Shown here: piece after piece, positions 22,480 through 35,790 of the stretch | Layout: every line of letters begins with the position of its first letter | How positions within the stretch are numbered: position 1 is the first letter of the stretch | Assembly (NCBI RefSeq): GCF_014851395.1 | Contig: NW_024041262.1 | Location: 12,979,252 to 13,043,251, forward strand | DNA from: Micropterus salmoides | Lineage: Eukaryota; Chordata; Actinopteri; Centrarchiformes; Centrarchidae | Direction of reading: 5' to 3' | Length of the DNA stretch: 64,000 nt | Notes under the pieces: generated by a model | The model's database searches: none | What the model saw: only the letters and a program-made list of their open reading frames with translations | Told to the model about the DNA's origin: nothing | Translations under genes and position numbers: made by a program

Positions 22480-25400
22480 TCAGACCACCTCCAGAGGATC
22501 TCTGTCAGCCTTCGACACTACCACTGTTACACTCTCAGGGAGACGCACAGCCAGCTTCTCCCTGAACACGGTCAGAAATCCCCGCTCGCTGTTGCTGTGG
22601 TCACTGAGGAGAACGCTAGTTCCCTTTGCAACGGCATCCAGCACTTCATGGTGGGACATCTCACCTGAACAATGGATAGAATAATTACATCAGCAGGCAT
22701 TACAATGTCAAGGAAATAAATTGATAGTAAAATGAATAATATCAGGCATATACAATTATTTTGAATGAAACCTACATTGGATTTTTACTTAATATCTACC
22801 TGTGATATAGAGGTCGGCCTGGACTCCATTCAGTACTGAGGCCCCAGATCCAGCACACACGGCCACAGAACACACAGAGGACTCTGGAAATATCAGAATA
22901 AAGACTTAAGCCTAGTTTACACTATACAATTTTAAGCCCAATTTGCCGGTCGGCGAGCTCGGTGACCGTCGGGCTGTGGTAAATCTGTGATCGATCGGCA
23001 GTCGCCAGTCATTATATGTGAACTACACGACGACGCATCAAAACGGCTCCCCAACACATTTCTGACAGATCACCTGTCTGCCAGATATCTAGCATGCCGA
23101 ATATCTGGAAGAGTCGGCCGACATGGCATCAAATCCAGCCAAAGAGAGCAGGCATTTGGCAGAGCAGGCAGCTGCTTTTTCACCGCAAACACTCTTTACT
23201 CACCTCCAGCTCTCTCTGTATCTTAGACAATCCCTGCTACCTTTTTATATATACAGTCTATGGTGCTAATCTATTCTTTCACCCATATTCTTAGTCTTTA
23301 TAATTTCTATCTTTACAAAAACAAACAACAGCTGTTTCCTGCATTGGGTGACAGAGTCGTTGTCAGCTTGTGTAGTGTGTGACCCCTGTCACCGATCAGT
23401 TACATAGTGTGAACGCTACAACGACTTCAGACTCCCCTCACAAGATGGCAAGTTGTGTAGTGTGAACGGCACGGCCATTGGCCAACGCTGAAAGTCATGT
23501 AGTCTGCACAAGCCTTTAGTAAAACACACATTTACATCTGAGGACCAATTAATCATTTTGATTTCACTACTGTCAATCTTCAGGTAGAACCCTGAGGTTT
23601 CAAGGCCTTTATGACATGCTTGACCAGATTAAACATTTTAAAAGCTATTTGTTAGGGTCACGTTGGCTTGAAATACGGTCTGTATTTGTGTAATTCATCA
23701 TAATTAGGTCTATTTACCCCTTAGAGGAACACATGTTGTCATAATATGTATTGTTAACAGAGTGGTTTGGTTTGTATGAAGGCATGCTGAACTACAGTGT
23801 AATTTAATCCTTGGTAGTTCCTTAAATTTCATCTCTTAATCTAAACTAAACTAAATTTACCAACAATTTCCTCTTGCTCAGATTTCATTTGTGCCAATTT
23901 GTGAAACCAGTCGAGTTGTCTGCTTGGTATAAAAACTGCAGACCATTCAGGAAATCTACTGCCCCCAACACTCGCCTAATAAATGAGAGTTCCCATCCTT
24001 CATATTTTTTATTTAATTTATAATACCAGTAACAAAATCCTGAGGTTGTATAAGAGTTCATTACCTAGTGTCCGCCCCAGTCCCAGAGCCAAACGCAGGT
24101 GACTCAAACCCAAGTGGGACTTCAGTTTCTGAATGGCTGTTGCCACGGTTACTGGCTGGTCCAAAACACTAAGTCGCCCTTGGCCATGGCCTGGGAGAGG
24201 GGGCTGTAGGGAGTGAAAGGGGAGTAGTTAGTTAAAATAAAATAAAAAAGCAACTACTGCACATAAAACAGGTTATTAGTATATTATATTATAACCATCC
24301 ACATTTTTTTGTGGAATGTAAAGGTAGATTTAAAAAAAGATCAATATAGAGCTTTATCTTTTTTGTTTCAGTTCCTGATTGATAAAACTGCGTTATTTCT
24401 TAAAAATACGAACGTTAATCTAAACAACATGGCATTTCTTGAATTTCTTGAGGTTCTTTAGTTCATCCTCTAACAGTGATGTGTTTGTGGTGTACCTTTT
24501 CAAACTTCTGGATGGTGAGGGACTGGCTTGGAGCATTGTGTCGAAAGAGTGTCTGGACACTGGGGGTCAGCGCTGAGTCATTGCAGGTTACACTGACATG
24601 GATCCCACTGCTGTCTGGTCTGTTGCACAAATAAACTGTTACTCACCAGTGCAAAGGACCTTAGTAGTGACTATTAGTTTTTGCATGTTTAAACATATTA
24701 TTACAAAGTGCACATTCTTTGACATAAATCATTCATTTCTGTTCTTTTCTGTATTTTTATCAAAGTCACCATTCAGACTTGAAAGTTGCTGAAAATAGGT
24801 AATCAATCAGAGTGCATAATATTCAGCCTTTACTTTGTTGTCAGAGTAATTTTACCAGCTTGTGGTGATGAAGATAAGAGTAGTGTCAGGAGTGTGGAAG
24901 CTTTGATATCAATGAGGTGAAAGTCAAATCCCAAAATGCATTACATTTACAAGCTAAGTGTCTTGAAAATCCAGAATGTAAATAAACAATACTGGATGGT
25001 GTGACTATACAGTAGCATTGGCTCTTTCTTCATTAATACAGGCAACTATACTCTAAATCTTGCACAAACACAGTTTTCACAACTTTGACAAAAAGCAGAC
25101 TAAAAGAACACTGGATTCACTGTGAACGTTTCAGATGTCTGTAAGGTGATTTCAAGCCATACAGAAATGAGTGAAGTTAAAGTAAAAGGTGCTTGAATGA
25201 AAAGAAATCAATGTAAATCTTGTTGTTTGTTTTGGAAATGGTCTGCAGAACTTAGTTACAAGGCCACACGTGCAAAACCACCTAAATGGCCCTATAATAA
25301 CTATAATTATATCCCTGTACACGTGTTGGTTTATGCAAATATGTAGAGGACCTGCTGACTGAATGTTGTAGTGTTGTTCCTCTGTCACAAGCCTTCAGTT

Positions 25401-26234
25401 CCTCCACAACAGCGTTTAGTTCCTCTGTACTTTTGACCGCGAATTCCAGTTTGTGACGGTGGGAGGCGCCGCCGAGGGCCTGACTCAGCACAGACACCTG
25501 ACCGCTACCTGAAAGTCACGGACAGACACCCGAGGGAAAAATACACTCAGGGAAGACATGAAGAAGGACATTTGGTCTGTAGGTATGTGTGACACATCTT
25601 CCATTTAGAACGACCTCTTACCAAGTCCCCCGACCAGCCAGTCGTTTACTCCTCCTTTAACACTATCCCATGAAGTGTGAGGGGAGAATATCGCTATCCT
25701 GGCCTCCACAGCCCGGATGGCCAATCGCTGCTTCCAGTCTTTCTGAACCAGACGCTTGATTGGCCGAAACAACGGAGGGTGATATGAGATAATGAGGTCA
25801 CAGCTCATGGCCTCTGCCTCCGCCATGACAGCATCTGTAAGGTCGTTGGTTAACAGGATGGTTTTAATAGGCCGAGGTTTGCTGGGCTCAACCAGCAGGC
25901 CAACATTGTCCCACGACTCTGCCAGAGACAGAGGAGCAAGCTGCTCTAACACCTGCAGGAGCTCTTTCAGCTCCATCACGGCAGAACAGTGAGCAGAATG
26001 AGAGAGGCAGTGGCTGCAAGAGAAGCAGACAGATGAGTGAAGAGGGACTGAGGCTGGCTGGCTTGTCAAGAGGCTGTGACAGTGACTCAGTGAAGGGAGC
26101 AATGGAGGGATGGATACAACTTTTGAGTTAGAAGGGTAGAAATGCGCTAGTGAGGTCAAGCTCCTCCTGGTACAAAGGCTTCTATAGGCGAGTGAAAAAG
26201 ATGTCCCAGAAAGGTTTCTACATCCAGTCAACAT
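22480..26234 (-). CDS. nif3l1: NIF3-like protein 1 (NIF3/DUF34 metal-binding family)
   Basis: A conserved family of putative dinuclear-metal proteins found from bacteria to man. The human member is reported in cytosol and mitochondria, and its enzymatic role is not settled. Six coding exons on the minus strand: 25622-26234, 25352-25508, 24496-24619, 24065-24203, 22800-22883 and 22480-22664, about 433 aa. Landmarks are SLAESWDNVGLLVEPSKPRP, LLTNDLTDAVMAEA, SYHPPLFRPIKRL (His about 152, likely metal ligand), HLGLSHLRLALGLGRTLESS, ADLYITGEMSHHEVLDA, DHSNSERGF and a DRDPLEVV end, matching human NIF3L1. The family core starts at M87 (codon at 25976). The upstream 86 residues are rich in Ser, Leu and Arg with little acid, and could be a mitochondrial leader. 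A noncoding first exon ends near 27162. Confidence 0.92.
22908..23516. mobile_element. Non-autonomous DNA element in nif3l1 intron
   Basis: The left end (AAGCCTAGTTTACACTATAC) and right end (read inverted, AAGGCTTGTGCAGACTACAT) match as terminal inverted repeats. Subterminal words TAGTGTGAAC and its inverse recur inside. No transposase frame was found. It lies between the last two introns' exons (22883 and 24065). Confidence 0.6.
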
Positions 26235-27161
26235 CAGTGGAAACCTGTAAGGACAAAAGAAAAAGAATTGCTAATGAATTCCTAACTTAACACCTAAGAG
26301 CAAAATGAGTGTACTACAGAAATATATTCTGATAATTGACTGTTTAAGTAATTCACAGATTTAACTAACTTCTAAGTATACTAAACTTCTAAATAAAATG
26401 AGAGGACCTGCAGGTTTTCTTTCTGTTTTATATGATTATGAATCGAATATCTTTGATTTTAGGGAGATTTTATCAGTTTTCTGAACTTTCACAGATGAAA
26501 CATTGACTTTAAAAAATCTCTTAACAATTCAATAGTGGTGGCACCCGTGACGCAAACCAATCCATCAGTCGTGAGCCAATCAATCCAACAAGCGATTCAT
26601 CACTCTGCTCAAACAGTAAGAACAGAAACCAACTTGTGAAAAATGGACTTGTTCTTGTTTAGTGGTTCAGTTTTGTTCCATTTTCCAAACTTGACACCCT
26701 GAAACCCTTTCAGCCACCTCAATCTAGATCCCACTTCACAAAACACCTGGCCAGGAAAAACCTCCATTTAGACATCACCAGTCTGAGCAGTGAGTTAGCA
26801 AAAAGATGCACACAACCTCATACTTTGTACTGTTAGACGAATATCTAATCTAACGAGGTAGATCAATTTCTGAACCTGAAGCATGATATTTAGTTAACTG
26901 TTGCTGTGTGAGTAAAGTGCTGTACTGCCTTATTTAGATCTAACACGACCTAAAGTTACTATGAGGTGTGACTGACTGCTGCGAAGCGTGCAGCTACCAG
27001 CAGCGTTAGCTAACATTAGCTACTAATGCGCACTTAATATGTTTAAAAACACAGTATCAACATGTCAATATGTGCACGAGTGAACTTATCATACTTTCGC
27101 TTGCCTTTCACTTAAGAAGACTCTTATCGCTCTGTCGCTGAACAAATGACACTTCACTTAC

Positions 27162-27205
27162 TGGAGAACTTGAAGGAGGATTGTCTCCTTCCGGGTTCAG
27201 TTTCT
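27162..27205 (-). promoter_or_regulatory. nif3l1: Probable nif3l1 noncoding first exon and promoter side
   Basis: On the minus strand, CAAGTTCTCCA is followed by the donor GTAAGT at 27161-27156. The coding exon's acceptor (CCTTACAG, just before 26247) lacks an upstream partner otherwise. The sequence around 27170-27200 is more GC-rich than its surroundings. The transcription start is not defined. Confidence 0.4.
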
Positions 27206-29540
27206 TACTGCAACGCTTTTGATTGGATAGATAAAATGTCAGTGAACTTCAATGTGGGCACTTCTTGTGTAAAAAAGTGGCAACGCTTGTGGTTTTAAGA
27301 CTGCTTAAATAACTATATTCCAGTCAAATGTCACCAGTGTTTCACTTTATGGTGGATGAATTACGTCAAACAAAAAATATTAATAAATTCTTAATCTGCA
27401 TAATCTGGTCTATAATGAAGACTTTGCCAATACGATTTTTATGCTTAGCAGGTCAGAAAACTGCATTGAACTGCATTTTAAAAAACAGTCTAATCTGAGA
27501 TACTACATAGCCTACCACTGAAAATAATAATTGTGGCTACTGACAGATCTTTAAAGACAGATTAATTACTCAGAGCTTTCTTTCTGGGATACACTTCTGC
27601 TTCATAATTATCTGCAAAACTATTAATTAAATTAAAGCATTTTATTGTAATAAGCGATGCGCAAACACACACCATTTCCTTATCCCCTCAACAGATGTGT
27701 CCTGTGACAGTCAGTTCTTCTTTCTAAATTAGTCCTGATAAACATTTTTATAAAAGCACTAAATTAAATAACTAGAATATTTTTATTTTTTTTTAAAGTC
27801 AGTATCCCACTGAGCCACTTTGGATTTAGCTCAATTGGTGAAAAACATCTTAAACCAGGAGCAAACATTATGTAGCTGTTGTAATGATGTAACGCTGTAA
27901 TGTTATAAAACACACTGACAGATTAATGTGCACAGGAAAAGACTGGACTTTGATAAGCTGCATTAACTCTCACAGGGCTGCTGGTCCAGTAACAGAGCAG
28001 AAATATCACTAGGACCTTTGGAATAACATATGAATTTCCCCTGTGTGGGATCAATAAAGTCTATCTTATCTCTTATCTTAATAAAGTAGAGGGTTATAAA
28101 TATTGGGAGATGACTGCAAAGGATAAAAAGGGCAGGTCACATTAAGTGCAGGGCATCAAGCTTCTGGGCAGAGTGGCTACTGAATTGAGTCAGAGAGCAA
28201 CCCAGAGAGAGATTATTGTGGATTAATGCAATAAATGTCTACACTGGATGCTAGAGGAATCAGGGAAGGATCAGGGCAAAGGCCCAGGCAGCAAACATTA
28301 CATCATCTGAGTCTTCCCCTGGCTGACCTCTCTGCATGCACTACTCCTTTCTGGTCCAACAGGACCCCCTCTTCAATTACCCACACTTTAATCTCACTGC
28401 ACGTCACACATTACATTTACATTATAAACACAATGAAACAACGTAAATCTTTCCTAAAGGACTCTTTCTTTCTTATTCTTCCCCGACGGGCTGCCCACAC
28501 AAAAGAGCAGTCGTTTACAACACAAGAGAAAACACTTCTTCATTAAGCATATTGGCACAGCTTTCCCTTATATCCAATCTGCGGAGTGCCGCTGACAGAT
28601 GTATGTTCGGTTATCAGGTCTGTGTTTTCAAAGAGAGAACTGCTTCACTTTTGTTAATTTGTATTATAAGCCACCATGCGCCATCTGTCCACATATTTGA
28701 AGTTCATGTCTGTTTGTCATGCAATGACATCTGTCTGGCTGATGTGACTGTGAGGGTGCAGCATGTCCCCGTCCACGTCCCTAAAATCTCTCACAACACA
28801 GGTGCTGGCTTCAGGTCAGTATGACACACATAAGTGGAGATAAACCGCAACACAAATTCTGTTTCAGGATGGGATGTGAAATCTGTGGTGCATACAATGT
28901 TTTTTCTTACAGATTTTGTTTTTTTTTATGCTCAAAAACTCTTCCCCACATTTTACATCAGAGAATTGCCATATTCAATTTAAGAATGGCTCAGGCCGTG
29001 CCCTCTAAAAGGATGAACTCTGGGACAAGCACACAACATGCATTTAATACCTAGAAATCTGTTATGAGTGAGTCATGATGTCAGAATTTTGAGATGTTTT
29101 ATTAAATCAGTGGCCTGTCCATTTTTGGTCACAAAAACTATTTATCCTCAGTCCTCAACATTTCTACCCTCAGAACTGCAGCATCGCTGATGATTTTGGT
29201 TCCCTAATCCCTTCTTTGGTGTGAAACGCATAGACCATTGTGTTGATTTATTATTCAAGCAGCTATGGAAGTCCTGCTGGGAATAGGTTCCACATTTGTG
29301 TATGGCAAACCTTTGGATTAAATTACTAAAGTGCCATGACACACAGAATTGTTAAGTCTCTTTACTTTCTGTGGAATTTGCCAAATTATAAAGCTTTCAT
29401 CACATATGTGACAAAGCCAAAAGTTAAATATGTGCTGGCTGATTGCTGGATAATAAACACCCAGAGTCCTTGGCTTCCTTTTAGGTGTCCCACAGGACTC
29501 ATGTTGCATCCATTCAAACCAAAACTCTTGTCCAAAATTT
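27206..29540. other. Intergenic gap between nif3l1 and cabp5
   Basis: A LINE/SINE-type 3' tail (GGGATCAATAAAGTCTATCT then a TATCT-rich run) ends near 28085. Several short open frames between 28235 and 29054 have no recognisable domain and no splice or codon support, so they were not called. The rest is AT-rich unique sequence. Confidence 0.45.
28010..28085 (+). mobile_element. Non-LTR retrotransposon 3' tail with simple-repeat end
   Basis: CCCCTGTGTGGGATCAATAA then AGTCTATCTTATCTCTTATC is a typical fish LINE-derived 3' end running into a short TATCT-like repeat. The upstream boundary cannot be placed. Confidence 0.45.
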
Positions 29541-30168
29541 GTATACTTGGATGTTTTATTTTGTATCTGTTAATGAGATCTAACTTGTTGGATTCTGTCC
29601 ATAAATTAACAATTTAGCCCAACAAGTTAGACAATACAACAAGCCCAGGCAAAGTACTGTATACATACATAATCTATACACAGTAGTATCATAACTGTTA
29701 CATAATAATATATATAATAAACATTTGATAAGTTTATATCTAATTGTGCATTACATTGTTTCAGGGATATGAATGATCCAGTACTGTCAGAATAAATACT
29801 CAGAATAAATATGTTCCATTCGCAATACATACACATACCCAATCCAGTTCAATTAAACAATTCAAAATGACCTCCTGTATTGTCAATAAACATCAAACAA
29901 ATCAATATAGTTCTTTTCAATAATCTTACATTAAAAAAGTCTCAGTGCATGATTGTCAATCTTTGCATAGTTGTAAAATTCTCTGAGAGCGACTTGATAT
30001 TGCTTGACTTTTCTTTGCAGTTTTCTTTGAATTTTAACATTATCCCGCGTTCTTCTTGATATGTACAAGTTTATCTGTCAAAGAGCCTCACAGAAAGGAC
30101 AGCGACAATGTTAATGCTTGTCTATAGAGGTGCAAAGATGTTTTCTTGGCTGACGGTCTCCTCGACTG

Positions 30169-31870
30169 TCATTGATGGGACATCATTCTGACGAACTCTG
30201 CAGAGGAGAGATAGTTTCATTAGTTCACTGTGTAGTGAGGAATGAAATCATTGTGATTACATGTGCTCTAATCTTTTAATTTGGGATTTGTTGGTGCTGT
30301 GAAGCTATTATTGATGTTTATATCACTGCAGCTCTGTACCTTCAAAGCCTACTGTGCCGTCTCCATTGTCATCTGCTTCTTTTACTATGGTATCGATCTC
30401 TCTTTGGCTCATGTGCTCTCCCATCAGCTTAGTCATGGCTAATCGCAGCTCCTCTGTTGTGATCTCTCCGTCTCCGTCCATGTCGAACTACCCAGAGACC
30501 CAAGAGAAGAAGAAGGTCAGTGCCCTGTTTATCTCTATGACGCCACAGCGAATGAGTTGGGGCTTATGTGGGAAAAAATCTGGCATTGAAGAAGCTGCAT
30601 AGCTGCTGCATTTTTGTGAGGAAAGCTCTCACCTCTTTAAAGGCGTCTTTAAGCTCCTTCATACCAATCATCCCAGCCGTTTCTGCCAGAAGCTTCGGGG
30701 CCATCAGCTCTACAAAGTCCTCAAAGTCGACTCTCCCACCAACTGGAGGGAAAATCAAAAGAAAAGATGCAGGGGTTGAGAAACACTCACAACTCTCAAT
30801 TGATTCTGTATCAATTTTGGACCAAATGAGCCACCATAGTGCAGACTTTTGCATATATTTTGTTCAGTAGGGACTCACGGTTCATGTTGATATTCTGGCT
30901 CAGCTCGATCAGCTCCATCTCAGTGGGCATGTAGCCCATTGTCCTCATCAGATTCCCCAAGTCCTTACAGCTGATCAGCCCGTCCTTGTCTTTATCAAAC
31001 TCATTGAAGGCATCACGCAGCTCTGCAGACGCGTAGAGTACAACACTCAATCAGCTAGGTGGTCAGTAAAGGTGGTGTGGCAAAATTAAACATGTTGTGG
31101 CCAGTAGAGTGTATAAAATGGTCAAGTTGTGAGATAGATAAACAATCTGTAATGGTTGTGTAGGTCAAAGAAATTAGTTTAATCTGCATTTACTGATAAA
31201 ATAATGTGAATATGAAAAAATGTAGATGAGTAGGTAAAATGTAGGTAAGAATTTAATTTACCGTCAATCTCATCCTCAGCCAGTTCTCTTGACTGCACAA
31301 AGAGAAAAACAATTAGTTAGATCCAGTGTAGTATGGATGTTCAAATCAAACACTGTGCCCTGTAATACAAAGCTACTGTAAAATACAGCAGCTGTTACAA
31401 CATGTGCAGCATAAAGAAAGAAAATGAGCTACCACACAATCTTAAAAAATGTTTTATATCTTTTTGCAGTGGAGAATTGAACTGTGGATTAAAGTGTAGA
31501 TTATGCCTGTACTGGCAGGTCTCCACTTTTTGGCTCATAATCCAATCAACTTTCTATAGCAGTTTGCAAACATCAACACAAACCCATCAAAAGCAGGACT
31601 GTTGTACTTACAATATTTTTCCCTCCTCGTAGGAAAATGCATGCTGCTCCGAAACTCATTTCTGTAAAAAAGGAAAACCGGAGTGTGAGGTGAAACTATG
31701 AAAAGTACAATTTCTGACACATGATGCAGAGATGGCTGGAGTTTGCCAGAGCCAGAAAGTCAGGACTAAGTTCCTTCTGAGAGACTGAACACTTTGTCGT
31801 GTGTTTAAATTGTGTGGTGGAAGCGCTTACCTTCCTCTGGAGATTTCTCTTCATCAGCCAGAAGCATCAT
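30169..31870 (-). CDS. cabp5: Calcium-binding protein 5-like (neuronal calmodulin-like EF-hand protein)
   Basis: CaBPs are calmodulin relatives that tune voltage-gated calcium channels; CaBP5 is known from retinal bipolar cells. Seven coding exons on the minus strand: 31831-31870, 31612-31661, 31262-31292, 30879-31022, 30633-30742, 30340-30487 and 30169-30197, all in phase, 183 aa. EF1 loop DKDKDGLISCKD (50-61), EF3 DMDGDGEITTEE (127-138) and EF4 DDNGDGTVGFEE (164-175) are canonical. EF2 (about 86-97, NMNLGGRVDFED) lacks the acidic ligands, the mark of the CaBP group. The ACIFLR motif near the N-terminus, LGNLMRTMGYMPTEMELIEL and LLAETAGMIG favour CaBP5 over CaBP1, 2 or 4. Fish may have two cabp5 copies; which one this is cannot be told. 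Confidence 0.88.
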
Positions 31871-32394
31871 ACGACCCCTGAAGCAGAGTCTCAGTAAGCT
31901 GACCTGTGCGGTGCTCGAAGCCCTCTGTCTTCCTTCTGTTTCTTAATGGTCTTCTCAGGATCTGTCTTGTCCCTCCTCAAACAGGATAGCTCTGCCTCTT
32001 CAGTGTGTGGCAGCTCTGTCTGCCCAGCCTGACGGGATGCTGGGAGGTTGTATGAGGCTGTATGAGGGGAGGTGGGGCTGCATCCCGGGTTGGTGGGGAG
32101 GAGTCAGTTATGTGACGGGGGGAACCAAAGGCTCATATGTGAGCTGAGTGTTGACATCATATTGTAAATTATGCTGCCATCTGAACACAAAATGACAGAA
32201 GATATAAGATACTGTCAATACAGAGATGGAGCTGCTTCTTTGCATTTTCTGTTCTTTTGAATTAATTACATTCAATGCAGTTCTACAGCAGATCCAACAC
32301 TTTAAGTATTTGTAATGACAGTATAAAATAACTGTAGACTGTTACACACAATTATTTCCATTACTGATAACTATGTCAGTTATTTCTGTGATTA

Positions 32395-32600
32395 GTCAGA
32401 TATTTCAAAGATATTTTGGGAAAAGCAGCACATCTTTGAATTTGAGGAGCTGGAGCCAACAAATGTTTTTTTGTAAATTAAATTTTTGCTTTAGAAATGA
32501 CGATTAAACAGTTAATGCTGAAAAGAGTTGATGATTCATATTCTGTTGACCAACAAATCATTAATCATTGATAAATAATCTGTTATCCAGGTTTTTATTG
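32395..32600. mobile_element. Fragment of hAT-like MITE
   Basis: It contains TTTGAGGAGCTGGAGCC and TTCTGTTGACCAACAAATCA, shared with the better-preserved copy at 55386-55740 (AGAAGCTGGAACC, CTGTCGACCAACAAATCGA). The ends are incomplete. Confidence 0.5.
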
Positions 32601-34213
32601 GAGTTAATTTTGTGTCTCTCAGTTGCATTATGTCTTATTGTCTGATTATTTTTTTGTTTTCGATTGATTTATGGTTTTGACTTTGTTTTCATGCTCACAT
32701 TTTTTATTGGTCACCTACACAATCTAAAATTTCTCTGCCTCTCCCAGTTGTCTCACCTTCTCTTTCATCTGACAGGTTCTCTAATAAAAGGCAAAAACCT
32801 CCCCAGAATGATTTAATAAAATGACCAACCATAGTCTTGATTGTTCTTAATGTAACTTTTTGTTTTTGTAGAGGTATATATCCTACAGAAATGCAGACCA
32901 GTGTTTGGACAAATACACAGACAAAAGTTTAAAAAATAGGTGTTTTCAAATAAAGTTATATTTTCAATACATAATGATAATATATTAAATCTGGACAAAT
33001 TATAGGTTTTACACCATCAAACTGTTTGAACACACCAAATTATAGGCTGTAATTTTTCTGTTGAAAACAACAGTGACACTATAAAGAGGCTCATTTGGAT
33101 CCTCTGTTGTTTGAACCCTTGTTGTTCTTAAAGACGTGATGGTAAAACAGATTTGGGTTCTATTAAAGAGCCACAGGCCATCCACAGCTAATTTCCAAGT
33201 GTGTGATAATCTGCATGAGTATTGGTTACACTTTCGTGACCAACAAAAAAAAGGGATTATTTCTTCCATGAAATACAATGCCTGGGATTAAAGCCTCTGG
33301 GTCAATCTTCCCTTCCTACAGCGAGGATATAAATGTTGTGGTCTGAATTAACTGTCTGAGCTGAAACACTCATGCAACACCGGGTCTTGATGTTGTGTGT
33401 GTCCTCTGCGCAGACCTTTCCCCCTCTGCCTGCTGCCCTGTTATGTAAATTCATCAAAAATCTGTTCACATAAGAAGCATAATCCGCTGGACTATGCAGC
33501 GGGAGTTTTTCTCTGGGCGGTAGAAGGTTAAGGCTGCACAGGCTTTATTTTTGGGAATGAAATAAATTACAGAGTGTCTAACAGCTAGAGGGTTAAATTT
33601 GGATTAGCAAAAGGATAAAGATGCTTGATGAAAGCACAGCTGCTAGTTAGAAAACATCTCCCGTAACTGGAGGTCAAACGTTTGACCCCTCAACAGTCAG
33701 CCCTATTGAATAACTTGAACAAACATGTTGTACAAAACTGCACAGAGTATCAGCAGCAGCTTGTCATTTCTTACGGTTTACAGCCTGATGATTTAAGCAG
33801 CAACCAGGATGATAATATTGAATGATACAGAGGGAAAACTGTGTGTTTTGCGTGTATGTGGTGTGTCAGCTATCGAAGTGCACAACACACAGATTATACT
33901 GAGTGGATTATGAGAGCAAAAGCTGGGCCAAACAAGCCATATGTGTGATTGTGATGACGCGTATGTGTGTGTGTGTGTGCGCGCGCGAATCCCTTCACAA
34001 GATAAGGCATTTAAAAAAAAACATTAAAAGGCATTTGGAAAAAAATCACAATAAGCAATGACAGAAGAAGGATTATGGATATATTTACTTGACACATGGA
34101 AAGTAATAAATGGCACAAGCTGTCTGTGAGGAAGCCCTTTTATATCCAAATTAATGCTCACAAGTACCTCCCTTCCTTGTCCAGAGTCCAGACACCAAAG
34201 CAGAACTCCGGAG

Positions 34214-34216
<3 letters not shown>

Positions 34217-34259
<43 letters not shown>
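34217..34259. repeat. (GT)n microsatellite
   Basis: About 21 uninterrupted GT dinucleotides. Confidence 0.95.
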
Positions 34260-34260
<1 letters not shown>

Positions 34261-35154
34261 TCTTTATTCAGAGAAATGTTAGTAAATCAGAATTGTAATT
34301 TGAAAAAATGAATAAATATATGAATAAATATTTTACAGAGGCCCTCAGGGATCTCTTTGGTTTTGCACATTGCTATATGCGACTTTAAAAGTGTTATTCA
34401 TTTATTCTGTTGGTTATTTTTATTGGTATTTTTCTCTTTCCTGATTATTTTTGGAGCCTTGAACCCTTTTCATCATGTTTGTTAATATGATGCGTGTCCA
34501 CATGGATGGATTTGTATTTCTCAGCATGGATTACATAATAAGATGTCATCACGAACATTGGTCACTGTTAAAATGGATGATATGATGATATTTAGTGGAC
34601 AGACAGAAATCCCTTTGTGTGATGACATTATTAAAACATTTATCATTATGTGGGTCATTTAGTTTTTTACTCAAGAAATGCTTCTTCTGTTCACCTTCAT
34701 ATAGAAACACAGAGCAGCAGCTCTGGAGATGGAAAGGTTTAGGCATCTTGCTCTATGCTTCAGTAGGGTGTACATACATATTTCTGTAGACATTCAGTTA
34801 CATGGACTGTATTAGTTATTACTGTTAGGCAAATCAAAAAATATATATACACCAAAGATTTTTTTGCCATGCTGCTCCTTTCAATATCTCTGTTTGCATT
34901 AGACCATTGCGGGCAGTGTTGCAAATAATTAAGCATGACTGATTTATATGATTTTGCACCAATGTTATGAAGTACCTTGATTTGTTAGGTATTTCATTTT
35001 CACTGTTTGGACAAAAACAAGAATTCCTATCTGGTTTTATTGTCTATAAATAGTTTCTCAATTGCTTTTCCAAGAAATGTATTAAATCACACATACATAT
35101 TGATATTGCAACTTAGATTACATATAATATGACAGAATAGTTTGTCCATATTCT

Positions 35155-35790
35155 CCACCACTAATCAGCTTTATTGCCAGGTATGTGTACACATACGAGG
35201 AATTTGACTCAGTATTGTACATTGCTCATGATGTGCTAACTCATACAAAAATCCAATATCACAATAATAAAATAAAATAAAATCCGACACAGACTTCAGT
35301 GTAGACAACACAAATATACACACTATGGACAAAAACAATATAGACATATTGACAAATAGTGCAGTGAGCAGAGTGCAAAGGATGCAGGAGTATGTACATG
35401 TCGGAGGTGGATGTGATATACAGGTACATATACATGCATACATCTACATATGTACACAGTGCAATAAAGCATAGTTCAAAGGATGCTGGAATAAACAAGT
35501 ATAAGTATTTTGTGCAGGAGTTATGACTTGATGGTAGGTGGATTGGTATACAGTACATACAATATAACAGTGTGAACAGCACTGAAATAGAGAATGGTGA
35601 ATAAATAATAAGAGGTAACCAGTAAACAGGTGGCTGATTAGAGAAAGAGTTACTGGGTTATTGCACAGGAATTGTTCCTGACACTGTGAGTCAGAAATCA
35701 GCTGTTCATCAGAGTGATGGCTTGTGGGAAGAAACTCATCAGTACTAAATGTGGCTATCAGACAATTGTAAATTATTCCTAAAACTTTCA
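35155..35790 (-). mobile_element. LINE 3' end, minus strand
   Basis: On the minus strand the segment runs from a C-terminal reverse-transcriptase-like coding remnant (a TTCTTCCCACAAGCCATCAC word followed by TCTGATGAACAGCTG) through a long 3'UTR to GGCAATAAAGCTGATTAG. This is the usual order in fish CR1/Rex-type LINEs. It is 5'-truncated and not intact. Confidence 0.6.

Noticed and set aside
28235..29054. Run of three plus-strand open frames in the nif3l1-cabp5 gap
   Set aside because: No recognisable protein family, no conserved splice sites between them, and composition like the surrounding noncoding DNA.
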